Assembly (NCBI GenBank): GCA_013115135.1
Contig: JABANP010000261.1
Location: 1 to 64,000 of the forward strand
Direction: 5' to 3'
Source: Perkinsus olseni
Lineage: Eukaryota > Perkinsozoa > Perkinsida > Perkinsidae
DNA: 64,000 bases
Shown piece by piece: positions 11,901-23,000 of this stretch. The position numbers were made by a program, and so were the translations under genes. The stretch's first letter is position 1. Every line of letters starts with the position of its first letter. The notes under the pieces are model-generated. The model did not search any database. It was not told the DNA's origin and saw only the letters and a program-made list of their open reading frames with translations.

Positions 11901-14900
11901 CAGAAGGTTTTCAACAGAGGCAGTGATGCAGTGATTAATTCACTATGTATGTCGCTCACTACTAGTGAGTCTATACTATCTTGAAGGGGTTCTGCACAGG
12001 CTGGCGCTCCACAGACTTCATCATCACAATCTTAAACCACAGCTACCCGGTGCTGGCCTTCAAAATTGTGAACGGAGATTGGGTCGGCCGAGAGCAAGAA
12101 TCAAGGAATCCTTGAGGAGGATGTGTATTTTTGTCTTATATGCACGCTAGATATTTAAGTATGAGTATCTTTCGGATAGATCAATTAGCGATGGCTGGTC
12201 CTCTGAACCCACAAGCTAGTGGTCTATCCTACCACGAGGGAGCTGATGCAGTTTATCCGGCCCGGACAGTACCAGCAACTGATAAGTGACATGGAGACCT
12301 TTTAAGGTTCGTTAGCTACCTTGATATAGCAAAAGCTTAAGGCCGAAGTCAGCCTCGAGTGAGTGCCCCGGCGGGCCCAGCTGTGCGATGCTACTGTACT
12401 TTTTATACGTTATATCGGATATTTGTATACAGTGTTCTCGTTGCGAAGTATACTCGAAGTCAATGTCTACGCTCCGCTGCTGCGGTGAGTCATTTTTCCA
12501 ATTTTGATCAGGCTCTCAGTAAGAGCCTTATATTCATAGTAATCGAACTACGAATTGAACATCACTCGACTAAGGTCATTCCGGTACTTTTCTACCTAGG
12601 TTCTGGACTCGACTGGCGAGCCTGTTAATTGGGAGGCTTTGTACGACGAGGCAGCAGCAGCTATGGCTCATGCTGAAGAGATCACAGAGGAGCAGGAGCA
12701 GATGAACCGCGAAGAGAATGCTGGCATTTTTGGTGAGCTGGTGGCGGGTTAGCGTTGGGGACTGGCTGATGATTCAGGGCCGATGGATGATGTGTGGCAG
12801 CAGCTGCAACAGGAAGGCTGGTTACAGCAGGATGGTTGGACAAGCGCGAGAGATACGTATGAGTTCAATACGGAAAACCCGTAATTAAGGGGGTGAACTA
12901 GACCAACTTGGCGGGTAGATAGCATTTTACTGGACGCTGGTGGGAGGCATTGAGGGGTGGTGTCTTGAAAAGAATGATCGTTGGCTTGGGCGCTCTTCCA
13001 TGGCTTGTGAAAGTTGAAAGTTCATGTATGATTTTCCTCGTAGCCCGCATCGTAGATGTTGTGAAATTCACTGTGAAAACGTCGGCAGCGGTGTTGAGCG
13101 TTTGAGGCATGTTAGCTGTGTGGTTGTATTGTCAGGTATTTGGAATCTTCCGAGTCACCATTGCAGTTGGCGATGAGGTTGTTGGCGGAGGGGAAGGACA
13201 AGGAGGCTATGCTTGCACTAGAGGCGGAGGTAGGCGCGGTAGCATAGAGACCCTGGTGAGGTGGGTCGGTAGGTCCAACAGCATCCGGACTCCTCGGAAG
13301 GGTGGCGGCTGCTGGGGTTGATGCATGCAGCAAACGATATGGATGTGGAAGCGATAGTGAGAGGAGGGCTGGAGGGGTCGCAGTGGTGGTGAATTGGGTG
13401 TTTGCAGACGTGCCTGGAACGAGGTCATGAGGCGGACCCTTACAATACGGACAGCTTGCTGGCACTTGGAGTGTCTCTCACCAACGAGTTGGACTCATAT
13501 AGGGCGTTGAAAATCCTACGGTAAGTTGCTCGAGGCAGTGGCGCCTGGACGAATGCAGAGTTTTACATCGACATCGTGTCCGAGTGGTTAAGGAGTTGGA
13601 CTTGAAATCCAATGGGCTCAGCCCGCGCAGGTTCGAATCCTGCCGATGTCGTTTTCTCTGCATTTTTCATCTCGCTTCTTCGTTGGCAGTGAGTGGCTCC
13701 AGAACCACGAAGCATATCACGGACTCGTCGAAGCTAGCACTGCAAACCCCCAGATGCTACTGGACTACGACTTCTTGAAAAAAGACGTAGCCAGTTCGTA
13801 GTCAGACGCCCCTTCCATCCGGTGCCCTCCGATCAGGTTGTCTCGCTCTTGGAGAGGGCGGCCGATAGCCGACCGCAAGACGCCGATGTTTTCGTAGCAC
13901 TCGGAGTAGCTTATAATATCGATAGGAGCTACGGCAGGGCGGCGGAGAGCTTCATAACAGCGGCTACATTGCGGCCGGAGGACCCGACTCTGTAAGTGGA
14001 CCGTGCGGCAGTTGGATGCTCACTGTTGAAGTCTGGGAGCAGGTGGAACAAGCTTGGCGCAACCTTGGCAAACTCGGGGCTGTCTGAAGCGTCACTTGTG
14101 GCATATAATCAGGTTAGACTTGGGTGGTTGAGAGGATGGTGATGAGGTTCTCGGGGGAGTTGTCTCGCCGCTCGCTCGGTTGGACGGAGGTTGTCGGCTA
14201 GTCGAAGTGGTTACGGCGCCGCTGTCTATCGAATACTTGAGCATGAGGGATTCGTTCTCACAGTAGTCGAACTAGTGTAATTCTTTTCGGAGTGCTCAGA
14301 TATTGAACTATGGTTTTACTTTGTTATCATGACTTCTGTCTCGTTGGCGCAGGCCTTGAAGTTGAAGCCGAACTACGCTCGTGCATGGTCCAACCTAACG
14401 ATAGCTCACTGCAACTTGAATCAGCATCAGGATGGGATAAGGTAGGGGTATGGTTGATCAAGAGTCGTGCAGGCTGGGGTTGTCGAGCAGGTTTTACTTG
14501 GCGGCGCTGAAGTTGAGTCCAAAGGCTGAGCATCTGTGGACGCTGTTGTTCAATGCGGTAAGGCGCAGGTTCGATTCCCGGCAGGGACGTTTTAAACAGC
14601 AATTTATTAAGCTCGTTCTTTACACAGGTCGCTGCGTGGGCTCCTGAGCGGGACGAGCTGGGCGACATGGTGGACCGTCGCGACATGGACCGCCTGAGTG
14701 CAGCAGTTGGGGGAGGGGTAGTAAAGCTCGGGTTATGTCACTTTAATTTAGTTGGTTCGCTGGCCGAGCTATGATCAATCGTACTGTGAAGATAACCGTT
14801 TCTTAGACTCACACGACGTACCTTGTCGATGATCATCTCTGCCGTCCACAGGTACCGGACGTTGAGAACCTTCCCTCTCCCGAGCGCAGTCTCCCGCAGT

Positions 14901-14962
14901 CGGTAGGAGAAGTGGTGGCTTCGCTGAGAGCGCAGATGAGGAGACCGCAGAACGAGGGCTGA
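8958..14962 (+). CDS. PEX5: Peroxisomal targeting signal 1 receptor PEX5
   Basis: PEX5 binds PTS1 proteins in the cytosol through C-terminal TPRs and delivers them to the peroxisomal docking complex. Exons: 8958-9087 (GRNPLKSFTDSM, the family's N-terminal GANPL region), 9545-9682, about 10012-10278 (NWAQEF, a WxxxF docking motif), 10554-10776, 11304-11395 (FANSQFVDFVDQIVKGD, matching ANSxFxxFVxQI), 12600-12732 (WEALYDEA), 12778-12880, 13136-13229, 13282-13356, 13408-13520, 13690-13786, 13837-13991, 14043-14112 (WNKLGATLANSG, a TPR hallmark), 14353-14441, 14491-14557, 14628-14717 and 14852-14962. Phases agree throughout except at the second/third exon join. The family motif YxFxxxNPY is rebuilt across the 12880/13136 splice. 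The first exon has no Cys, although most PEX5 proteins have a conserved N-terminal Cys used for recycling. One intron holds a tRNA-Ser gene and another a tRNA 3'-half relic. Confidence 0.95.
13570..13651 (+). tRNA. tRNA-Ser(TGA), inside a PEX5 intron
   Basis: 82 nt with a fully paired acceptor stem (GACATCG with CGATGTC), discriminator G, A box GTGTCCGAGTGG, anticodon loop containing TGA, a long variable arm and B box GGTTCGAATCC. TTTT follows at once, a pol III terminator. It lies in sense orientation within the 169-nt PEX5 intron 13521-13689. That intron is flanked by CTACG|GTAAGT and TTGGCAG|T, and the protein reads ILREWLQN across it. Nested but intact. Confidence 0.96.
14560..14589 (+). 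pseudogene. tRNA 3'-half relic forming a PEX5 intron
   Basis: Intron 14558-14627 (70 nt) begins GTAAGGCGCAGGTTCGATTC and continues CCGGCAGGGACG then TTTT. That is a variable loop, T-arm with B box, 7-nt acceptor strand, discriminator and T-run, as at the 3' end of a tRNA gene. No 5' half is present: the upstream bases are PEX5 codons (LWTLLFNA). Confidence 0.6.
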
Positions 14963-15686
14963 GGATAATTTCGTGGCGCGTGACGGTGATCAGCTGCTGA
15001 CTTATTGAGTGACGATGATGGTAGTTGTGAAATTTTATTAATAATGTTTCTCCTTAAACCGCGTTGGGTTCTAGCGCGATAAATTCGCGATTTTCTGTCG
15101 GACACGGGATGGGAATAATTCTCTGAGAGAATTTCTCTTCTTCAGAAATGACAAGACCGATTGAAGTCTTTCACAAGGTTCGACATTATTCGGAATTTGT
15201 TGGATTATCAAACTTTTTCTCAGATCAGAACGGTCGTCACTGACCGCTGAATGGTTTTCGGGCGAGCAATAATTCCGGCCACAAAAATATCTTTTTTGCG
15301 TGTGCATATTTAACTTGGCGAAAACGCCACTTCTCAAATTACGGGTGAAACTCCTCAAATATATGCGCAAGATGGGAAACTCCCAGCCGTTCGTACGCGG
15401 AGCATTGGGAAGAGAGCTCGTGCTGTGAATCGATGACCGGACAGGAGGCAAGCTTACCAGCTTTGGTATCGATCCGCGAGGAGAAGGTCCTTCCCACGCC
15501 CGTTATGTGGTAGTTATAACTTCATATTGAGTAGAAATATTGCGACATCATTTTGTCGCTGATGAATAATTTACCCACTCGCGGCTTCTTTTTCACGCGG
15601 CGCCGAAGTTCGCCTGTGTGGCGCCTGAAGGAGATTTTCCTCTTGCCAGGAGGCGCGTGTTCATCAGTTGTTGTTCACCTCTTCAA
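14963..15686. repeat. Intergenic region with two dispersed repeats
   Basis: No gene supported. 14967-14988 (AATTTCGTGGCGCGTGACGG...) repeats the sequence at 1835. 15320-15353 (AAAACGCCACTTC...ACGGGTGAAACTC) repeats 934-967. The Sec20 start follows at 15687. Confidence 0.6.
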
Positions 15687-17164
15687 ATGGCGGAGTCAGC
15701 AGCAGCAGCATCAGCAGCAGCAGGAAGGGAGCGGCTGTTTGGTTCGACCTCCTCCTCGTCGACGACTGCCAAGTCCACCACTGAGGGGCGCTCGAGTAGT
15801 AGTAGAGCGGCGGGGAGGGTGATGAGGAGATCAGTCCAGCAGATGAGGGAGAATGTTGAGGTATGCAGGGATGCTCGTGGCGTGTGTCAAGTTTAACGTC
15901 GAGTGATTTCGTTGACATTTCCCGCGCTTGGAGACTCTCTTGGCAATTGGTGAGAATTGAGCGCATCAGTGACGAGGTGGCATTGAAGCTGAAGAAAGTG
16001 TATATAGCGGTGTCTGCCTCTGAAGTTGTTCTCACACCAGCAGTGGAGCTATTGAAGTGGCAGCTACCGGTACTACCGGACCGTACCCACAATCGACCGC
16101 CTCCAAGAAGGTCGGCAGAGTGTTTTCAGTCCAACGCTGAACACCGGTTTAGACCGACTAGCAGCGATGTATTTTAGTCGTAGTATTTCCCCAGTTGAAG
16201 TTGTGTAGTTTCTTCTAAGTTGATCATAGAGAGGACTGGGTTTGGCGCTATGAATATTTTATATTACTATTATTAAATATTATAAATTAGAAATGCCAGC
16301 AATATTATGTACTCCTCTGAGAATCGAGTTTTCTGGTGAGCACTAGGTCTTCGTGACGAAAGTTCGAATCCCACGGGCGTCACTTTGAGCGCACTTATTT
16401 TGTGGTGGCTTTTCGGTGGTAGTTGGGGAGGTGCCGAAATGAATAGAAAAAGGTTTCCGCGAGATCTTCGGACGGTGAATTTGTAATGAGTACTATAAGC
16501 GAGGAGTCGTTGAGATAAATCGCAACGAGTGATATACGAACGAAGCTATCGGTGAGTGAGGGAATATTCTGCCCTTCGCCATTAGTTGCTATTGGCGACT
16601 CGGAGGAGACGTTGGCGCAATTCTGATTGAAAAAGTGTATAATGAGGTTGTGGTGAGTAACCAGTGCACGAATATCCTGGAGTCGTTAGGACATCTCCAT
16701 TGAGTTGAAATCATTAGATATCATACTTTCTATTATTAGAAATCAGATCAAGTAAATCGTGTTTTCAAATTGCTGGAGAAGTTTGAGAATCTTTTCTTCA
16801 CTCTCAGCGCATGCGAGTTACCGAAGATACGCTGACCGATTCCAGCGGGAAGATCAGGGATGTTAATGACGAGTACGCCAACAACTACTCCGGAGCGTTG
16901 AAGACGGCAAGTGAAGCGATGACCAGTCTGAAGAGAAGAATCGATGCGGATGACAAATTCATCTGGTGGTCATTTATTTTCTTTATGCTGGTATGTGTGT
17001 TTATCATTCTGAAACGGCTGATGATTTTCTCCCTTTCCGCGTGGCTGTTTCGGATCGTCGCCAAGCCGATTTCTGCCGGTTATCAAACCATTGTCCAGCC
17101 TGCCCTTCGTTCGTTCAGCGGTTATGATAATTTCACTGATTTGCCGGGCGTTGAGGAGTTGTAA
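15687..17164 (+). CDS. SEC20: Sec20/BNIP1-type ER SNARE
   Basis: Two exons: 15687-15860 (58 codons, ends GAG|GTATGC) and 16808-17164 (after CTCTCAG), giving 176 residues. Exon 1 is Ala/Ser-rich and then helical (RRSVQQMRENVE). Exon 2 continues RMRVTEDTLTDSSGKIRDVN, the Sec20 SNARE core, followed by a membrane segment (FIWWSFIFFMLVCVFIILKR) and a short lumenal tail of about 45 residues. Sec20 is the Qb-SNARE for retrograde Golgi-to-ER fusion, anchored in the ER membrane by this C-terminal segment. The family's usual longer N-terminal part, which binds the Dsl1 complex, seems much reduced. The 947-nt intron contains exon-like stretches and a tRNA-like relic. Alternative exons there cannot be excluded. 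Confidence 0.84.
16341..16383 (+). pseudogene. tRNA 3'-half-like relic in the SEC20 intron
   Basis: AGTTCGAATCC preceded by GTCTTCGTGACGAA and followed by CACGGGCGTCACTTT looks like a T-arm, acceptor strand and short T-run. The segment starts near a donor-like GTGAGC at 16336, but this is not the donor of the intron modelled here. The pairing is weak. Confidence 0.38.
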
Positions 17165-17499
17165 AATTACTTCATCTCGGAGCGGTGTTGCTTGGTTAAC
17201 TTCAATCTTGGGGGACTAGAGCATGATGGTTTGCTCTGCTTTTTGGTTCTCTCTTTTCCGCCTGATTTTTTGAGAGAATTTTAGCATCTCTTAGCTGCAG
17301 GCCTGTGTGTTTGGCAGCGCGATCCCAGTAGCGAATCACGATCGTTGACCTCGGAGAATCTTTTTTGTGAAGCCGGGGGAAATTCAGCGTTCGGTGCTTT
17401 AATCTGGTATTTGACCCCCGTCGTAAAGGGCTTTGGGGAGCAACCCTTCTTCTTATCGGACCGAGACAGGGTATATCTTGAGTGGGAACGGAGTTCGAC
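17165..17499. other. Short intergenic region
   Basis: No gene or clear motif between the SEC20 stop and the next start codon. Confidence 0.4.
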
Positions 17500-18716
17500 A
17501 TGTTCGGAGTGGCAGATGGTAAATTCAGCTACAACAACCTTGACGACCAACCAAACGAAGAAGAGGTATGGAAGCCTTGAGAATGCAGGCTAGCGAGCTG
17601 TTGATGAAGTTTCACTCGAATGATAGCTTGAGGAATCTTTAAATCTTCGCTGTGCGCAGAGATGCATCTTTGTTGTTGTTATCTCAAGCCCCTTAGACCA
17701 TGACAGACTCTGCAAGGTTGAAGATTCTTGTGACGGCTTCTTCGGAGCTCTTGGGGCGAATGGTGCTCCACAGTCTAGCGAAGTAGGAATCCGAGGTCGA
17801 AGCGGACAACTCACAAGTCTTGAAGATTCCCCGCAGCACGAAGCTTATTTTTGCCACTTCCTTAGAATCCTCGTGAACGGTTTTGAGGGAGAATAGCAGA
17901 GGAAGCATTTTGCTTTGGCATGGTAGAGCAATTTTCCCAAACGAATTTATTTTTTCCGATTTTCTTCTTTTTCCGGAATTTAACGTCGTTTGAATTTAAA
18001 TCAATCATATTCTACCATAATGGCATAACAGTCACCGTGGAGAATTTTCTAAGGTAGCGGCCACCTCAAAAACGCATCTTAGGTCGACCCATGGTGGATA
18101 CGAGTGAGCTCAATGTCAGGCAACATCCAAGTTCTGTCATTTTCTTATTCGTCGAGTCCGGGAGCGGAAGACTGCTACATCGTTGACGGGAATTTTGGTA
18201 CGGAAAAAACTGAAAGCAGGCCACCAAGCGCTCCAAAGATCAACAAAATTTATGCTGATGCAGGTAGAGCGTTGAGGAATTGTAAGAGAGGGCAAGATTA
18301 GCAAGATTCAGGTCCTTTTCCTGCTGATATTAATGCTGTCGTGTACTGCAATAGCAATAGTACTCCTGAACAGGTGGCCAAGTAGTAGTAGCCCGACTCG
18401 CCCTGCCCTGCGCGCGTATCTTTCTTTCTTCGAGGTTCTTCGATCGATGCATATCACAGCTGCCTGGGCTGAGTATCTTTGTTTATGCTAGTTCGATTTA
18501 TGTGAACTGGGGTGCAGGAGGGCGTAGTGGTGGAGAAGATACTAGCATGGTGAGCTTGGATGCTTCGAGGTTTGGTTGCATTTGCTGGGGCGTAGTGAAC
18601 TGTCATAGTTCACTTCATAGTTCAACTATGAATTGGTAGAAAGATGGTATTACTGATTGTTCTTGTCACGGTTGTTTGATTGAAGCTTTCCGTATACATC
18701 GTGCTGTACATGGTAA
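17500..18716 (+). CDS. Unrecognised small multi-exon gene
   Basis: A phase-consistent chain: 17500-17565 (MFGVADGKFSYNNLDDQPNE, ends GTATGG), 18083-18263 (after CTTAG; VLSFSYSSSPGAEDCYIVDG), 18312-18389 or so (after TTCAG; PFPADINAVVYCNSNSTPEQ, ends GTGGCC), 18518-18549 (after TGCAG; EGVVVEKILA, ends GTGAGC), then a short last exon after GAAG near 18685. That last exon would end in a Cys-rich tail at TAA about 18716. A rival reading of the third and last blocks gives hydrophobic helices (VLFLLILMLSCTAIAIVLL) instead, but breaks phase. No family is recognised. A 71-codon minus-strand ORF in the first intron (17693-17908) is the only competitor there. Confidence 0.36.
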
Positions 18717-20018
18717 AATCGCCACGTCTCTCAGCACAAAGGGCGCCGCCAGTTGTCACGTCAATATTACACAATACTGCTCCTCAAAAATTCCTGCAGT
18801 CGCCAGCTGCTGCGGTCTTCGTCAGGAAGCAAAATTGCAGGGTCCTCGTCCTTGCTTCGACACAGTTGTTGAGCTCCTGACGGGTCACGGTCGTGGTGAA
18901 TTTTTTTCCCGTGATTCTCCGAGATAGTGGAGCCGTGGATCCACTGGTAAACACTTCCTTACGAGGTAGACTTTGCGTAAATCAGTTGTGATTCTATAGG
19001 GCTATAACGAGTAGGTCATCGTGTGTTCTAAGGATGATACGCCATGGGGGTGCTCGATCACAGCGAAGAGAGTGTTGTTGATAGGCGTTCGAGCTTCTGC
19101 CGACTGCGGAACGTCCGAGGGCCTCATCGATGGCGGCGAGGCTGACTGGAAGCTCACGGAAGAGATGGCCGAGCAAGAGTATATATCTTAAAGTAGGGGG
19201 GTATCTTTATTGCGCTGGAACCTATAATAGGGGTTTTCGTGAATTGCCAGGGTCAACCTAAGATACGACTAACTACACAGTCACTAAATAATAATTGCTA
19301 CCCTCATCGCGAATGGGTTTGTCTAAACCAAATTGCTTCCGTTTGTTTCCTTCTCCTCTTCGTCCTCCGCCGTCACGTCGGCAGCATCATCGTCATCAGA
19401 AAGCAATGCTTCTCCTCGACGTCGATCGATCCAGTGGGGATTCCCTCTCAGTTACTGCTGTGAGCAAGCTCTGGCGAGACGCTGGCTGCAGAATGAGCGG
19501 TCCTGTCGACTGGTGAGAGTTGCGTGCCTCCATGAGATTATCCTGTATTCATCGATAGTAGTTTTGTAGACTCATTAGAAGTTATTTATTCGGGTTTTTT
19601 TCGGTGGACAATCACCGTTATAAAAATGGCATTTTTGTGATAACTCGCTCACTTTGGAAAGTTACTCCACCGCTCTCGGTAGACGTCGAGTAACAGCGTA
19701 AAACTCTCGGAGTAGAAGCTTCATAGATGTCTATTCTATTATCAAATTTTCACTCGAGACACGGTTCACTTTGCCAGCATTCCAATGCTAATAAAGCAAA
19801 CACGGCAGTATACGGGAGTGCTTGAGAGCGTTAGGGCGGACTATCAACTTCGTGCCCGTTGTCTGTCGCGATTGAACACAGCGTTGCTTTGTGTGCCTCG
19901 TGTTCAAAACACAAAGTGTGCTCTTGAGTTCAACGCCGTAGACCGGCTTAGTCAGACTAGCACCGAGGGGATGAGTTCAAGCTAGTTCGACTATCATATT
20001 GTGCTCGTTATCGTGACA
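18717..20018. other. Intergenic region without a supported gene
   Basis: About 1.3 kb upstream of GNPAT. It has only short ORFs in mutually exclusive frames, one pair of which (19239-19569) derives from Ser/Arg-rich low-complexity sequence. I see no RNA gene. Confidence 0.45.
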
Positions 20019-23000
20019 ATGGACTTCGTTTCATACCAAAATTTCTCTCAGGCATTCGTTAGACTGGGGCTGCTCACCCCGCCAGCATGTTCAACTCTAT
20101 CGAGAGCGTTCAGTGCTGTGGCGGAGCGAGTGATGGTGCCGGAAGCGCGCGCCCTGGCCAGGGCGAGGGTTGGCAAATCCGCGAGTGATTTGATGACGAT
20201 TTCGCTGTTGCCGACTTTGGACGGTCGGAAGACCGATCCGAAAGCGGTGATTCTCATCACACCGGCTGATCTGGCTGCTCGAGCTGTCCTCAGTGCCGCT
20301 GTCGAAGGAGTACGAGGCAGCGCTGAGGTACGCATGGTCGCGGGTTCGAACCCCGGTGACTTCCGTTCTCTGCCTTTTTAGATTACTGAAAGCCCGCAAG
20401 TATATGCTCTGGCATTGGCCTCGCCCATGCTGCAGTGGGACAAATTACGTTGTCTGATAATCGATCATTCGGGCGGGCGCGTATCTGCCGCTGATGGCCG
20501 CGGTACCGGCGCTGTTCTGCGCCGGGCTCCCCCTCCCCATGAGGTAACGCTGGGCCGACTTGCCGTCAAATTAGAAATTTCGTGCGGAAGAAAATTCCAG
20601 AAAATTCTAGAATTTTTTTTCTGGAAATTCGGAGCTGACGCGAAGGATCTTTCAATGAGACTATCGCCACGACACCTTGGGTGATCCCTAAGCCCCTCTC
20701 GATCAGGTTTGCAGCGCCACGCTGGAGCGAATCGATCCCGAGGTCTGCGCAGACGTCCGCGGCCTGCATATTCATAACTATCTCACTCACTGTCTTGGAC
20801 TGATTGAAAATGGCGGAGCGGAGTTTTTGGATGTTCGCCCGCCCACCGGAAGAAGTCTGACGATGCAGCAGCCGCTGCGCTATACTGATGTTTTATCGGA
20901 TGCAAAATGGCAGCACGGCGGAGTACTCAATTTTGTGAGTTGTAAATAATTTCGTGGCGCGCGGTAATTTTTTTCCTGCTGTGACAGGCGCTGCGGAAGG
21001 AAGCCTTGTCGTATTACATGCCTAGCATGGAGCGTGTGAGATCGTTGGTGATGAACTCGAGGGCTGTTAGGGAAGCAACTCACAGCAAGAAGTTGAAGGG
21101 GGAGGCGGAGGCCATGCTGGTGAGGCGGAATTATGGAATTTTCGAGCGCATTGGAATGAGTGTTTCGCGCGGTTAGGTGGGCCTGTGAATATCGGGAAAT
21201 ATGGTATGATTTGATGAAATTATTTATTCTGAGCAATAATTCGGAGTTTGGCGACGGAAAGAGAGGAACCTCGTTGATGCTCTCTTCAACGTTTATACTG
21301 TTTCTCCTGAGACGAATGAGGGAAGCGAAAGGATATCAAGTTTTTGTCCTGGAAAATAGTAGAATTTTTCATAAATTATTAAAATTATTCAATAAATTAG
21401 ATTATTTTTTGGCATCACAGAGACGAACTGACTGCCGTCCGGTCGATGTCATTATATCAAATCGCGGTGTTTCAGGACCGTATTATGGGCAACCAGCGAA
21501 GCGACGTGCTCAGGGGTTCGTCATAGTCCTTCATCGTGTTTTCACTTCTATTTATGATCGAGTACTTGTCAATCATGATGGTCTTGGGAAGCTGAAGGAG
21601 TAGGTCCCCGGTTCGAATCACCCTCGGGGCATTTTGCTTTCACAGATTGAACCAGCGTGGTGCAAAGATTCTTCTACTACCGACACATAGGAGCTACATT
21701 GACTTCCTAGTGCTCAGCTACATCTGCTACTAGTAAGAACGCACAGTGTGGCCAAATAGTGAGTGATACCTGGCGCGGGTTAGGAGCGACGGCATGCCTT
21801 CTAGATTGTGTGGCAGTATTGTTGTTTTTCTATGGTCTCTCATGTTGTACAGGCCCCGTTTTGTACTAGTGAGTTCGAACTCCGCGATGAGCCTCAGATT
21901 TAGCGGCCAATCGGGAGTTGATTGCCTTTGATGTTTCAGTGCCGACATTCGGCTGCCTTTTATCGCTACTGGGGACAACTTCTTTTCTATTGCGGGGATC
22001 TGGAAGATATTACAGCATTCTGGTAAGAAATGGTTTGAAAAGTTCCGATGCGGGGACTCGAACCCCGGTCGCGTGGGTGAGAGCCACGAATCCTAACCAG
22101 CTAGACTACATCGGAGGATGCATGTGAGGATCTTCCACCCGCCCTGCTCCAATATAGGTGCCTTCTTCATGAAACGCTCCTTCAACAGCGAGACTCACCC
22201 TCTGTACTCGATTGTCTTTAAGACCTACATGCAAGTCATACTCGATGAACAAGGTGAGGGAGGGTGTCCCATCCCCAATGGTTCCCCTCTGAGAGCGATA
22301 AAAGCAAAACTTCACGTGAGTTGTTTGGAGTATTCCGGATTTGTCCGGTCGCCCGTTATAGCCTTTCCTGATTCTGTTTTCGAAGCCATGGAGTGCGTGG
22401 CTGGCATGGAACGGTCAGAAATTTTCGTACGAAATCACTGAGAGATGGCAAGTAGCCGTTGGCAGCGGGCCTCACTTTGTCAGGATGCGTCGAGATGTTC
22501 ATAGAAGGAGCTCGGTCGAGAAGCGGCACGATGATACGCCCGCCCAAGGTTGGGCTCTTGAGGTTCGCCACTGAGCCAGCGGTCCAGACCGCGATGAACG
22601 CGAGTTCGGCTTCTGATTTCACGGGTAGGAACTCAGTCTTCGCGGGAGAAGTCGGCTAGAACGGTCGAAGAGGTTGAATCTCTTCCTCCGATTGATAAGC
22701 AACGACTCAGTTGTAGATGAGAATAACAACCGTGTAGTTTCGAATCACCAAGGAGCCCGACCCGATTCCGATCACAGGATTTAGGCTTTCTATAGAGCGC
22801 TCCCGTTCAACCCGGATTCATTGTGTGGAATGCCGTCCTAGTGTCCTCGAAAGGGGGATGAATTCACCGAGCTCAGCCAGTAGTGTTCCGATCAGATGAA
22901 GATGAGGTTTTCCTCGTACCGATTTCTATCGGATATTCCCGAGTGATGGAAGTCGATTCCCTCGCCACCGAGCTGGAGGGTCGAGCCAAAGTCGCCGAGA

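Noticed and set aside
13787..13836. Apparent -1 frameshift at an A6 run in PEX5
   Set aside because: A 50-nt GT...AG intron (GTAGCC ... ATCAG) restores phase exactly and joins LLDYDFLKKD to VVSLLERAAD, matching the family.
17693..17908. 71-codon minus-strand ORF
   Set aside because: It lies within an intron of a phase-consistent plus-strand chain and matches no family I recognise. It is kept only as a note.
20048..20399. Minus-strand ORFs of 95-100 codons
   Set aside because: They are antisense to GNPAT exon 1, which splices in phase to confirmed exons.
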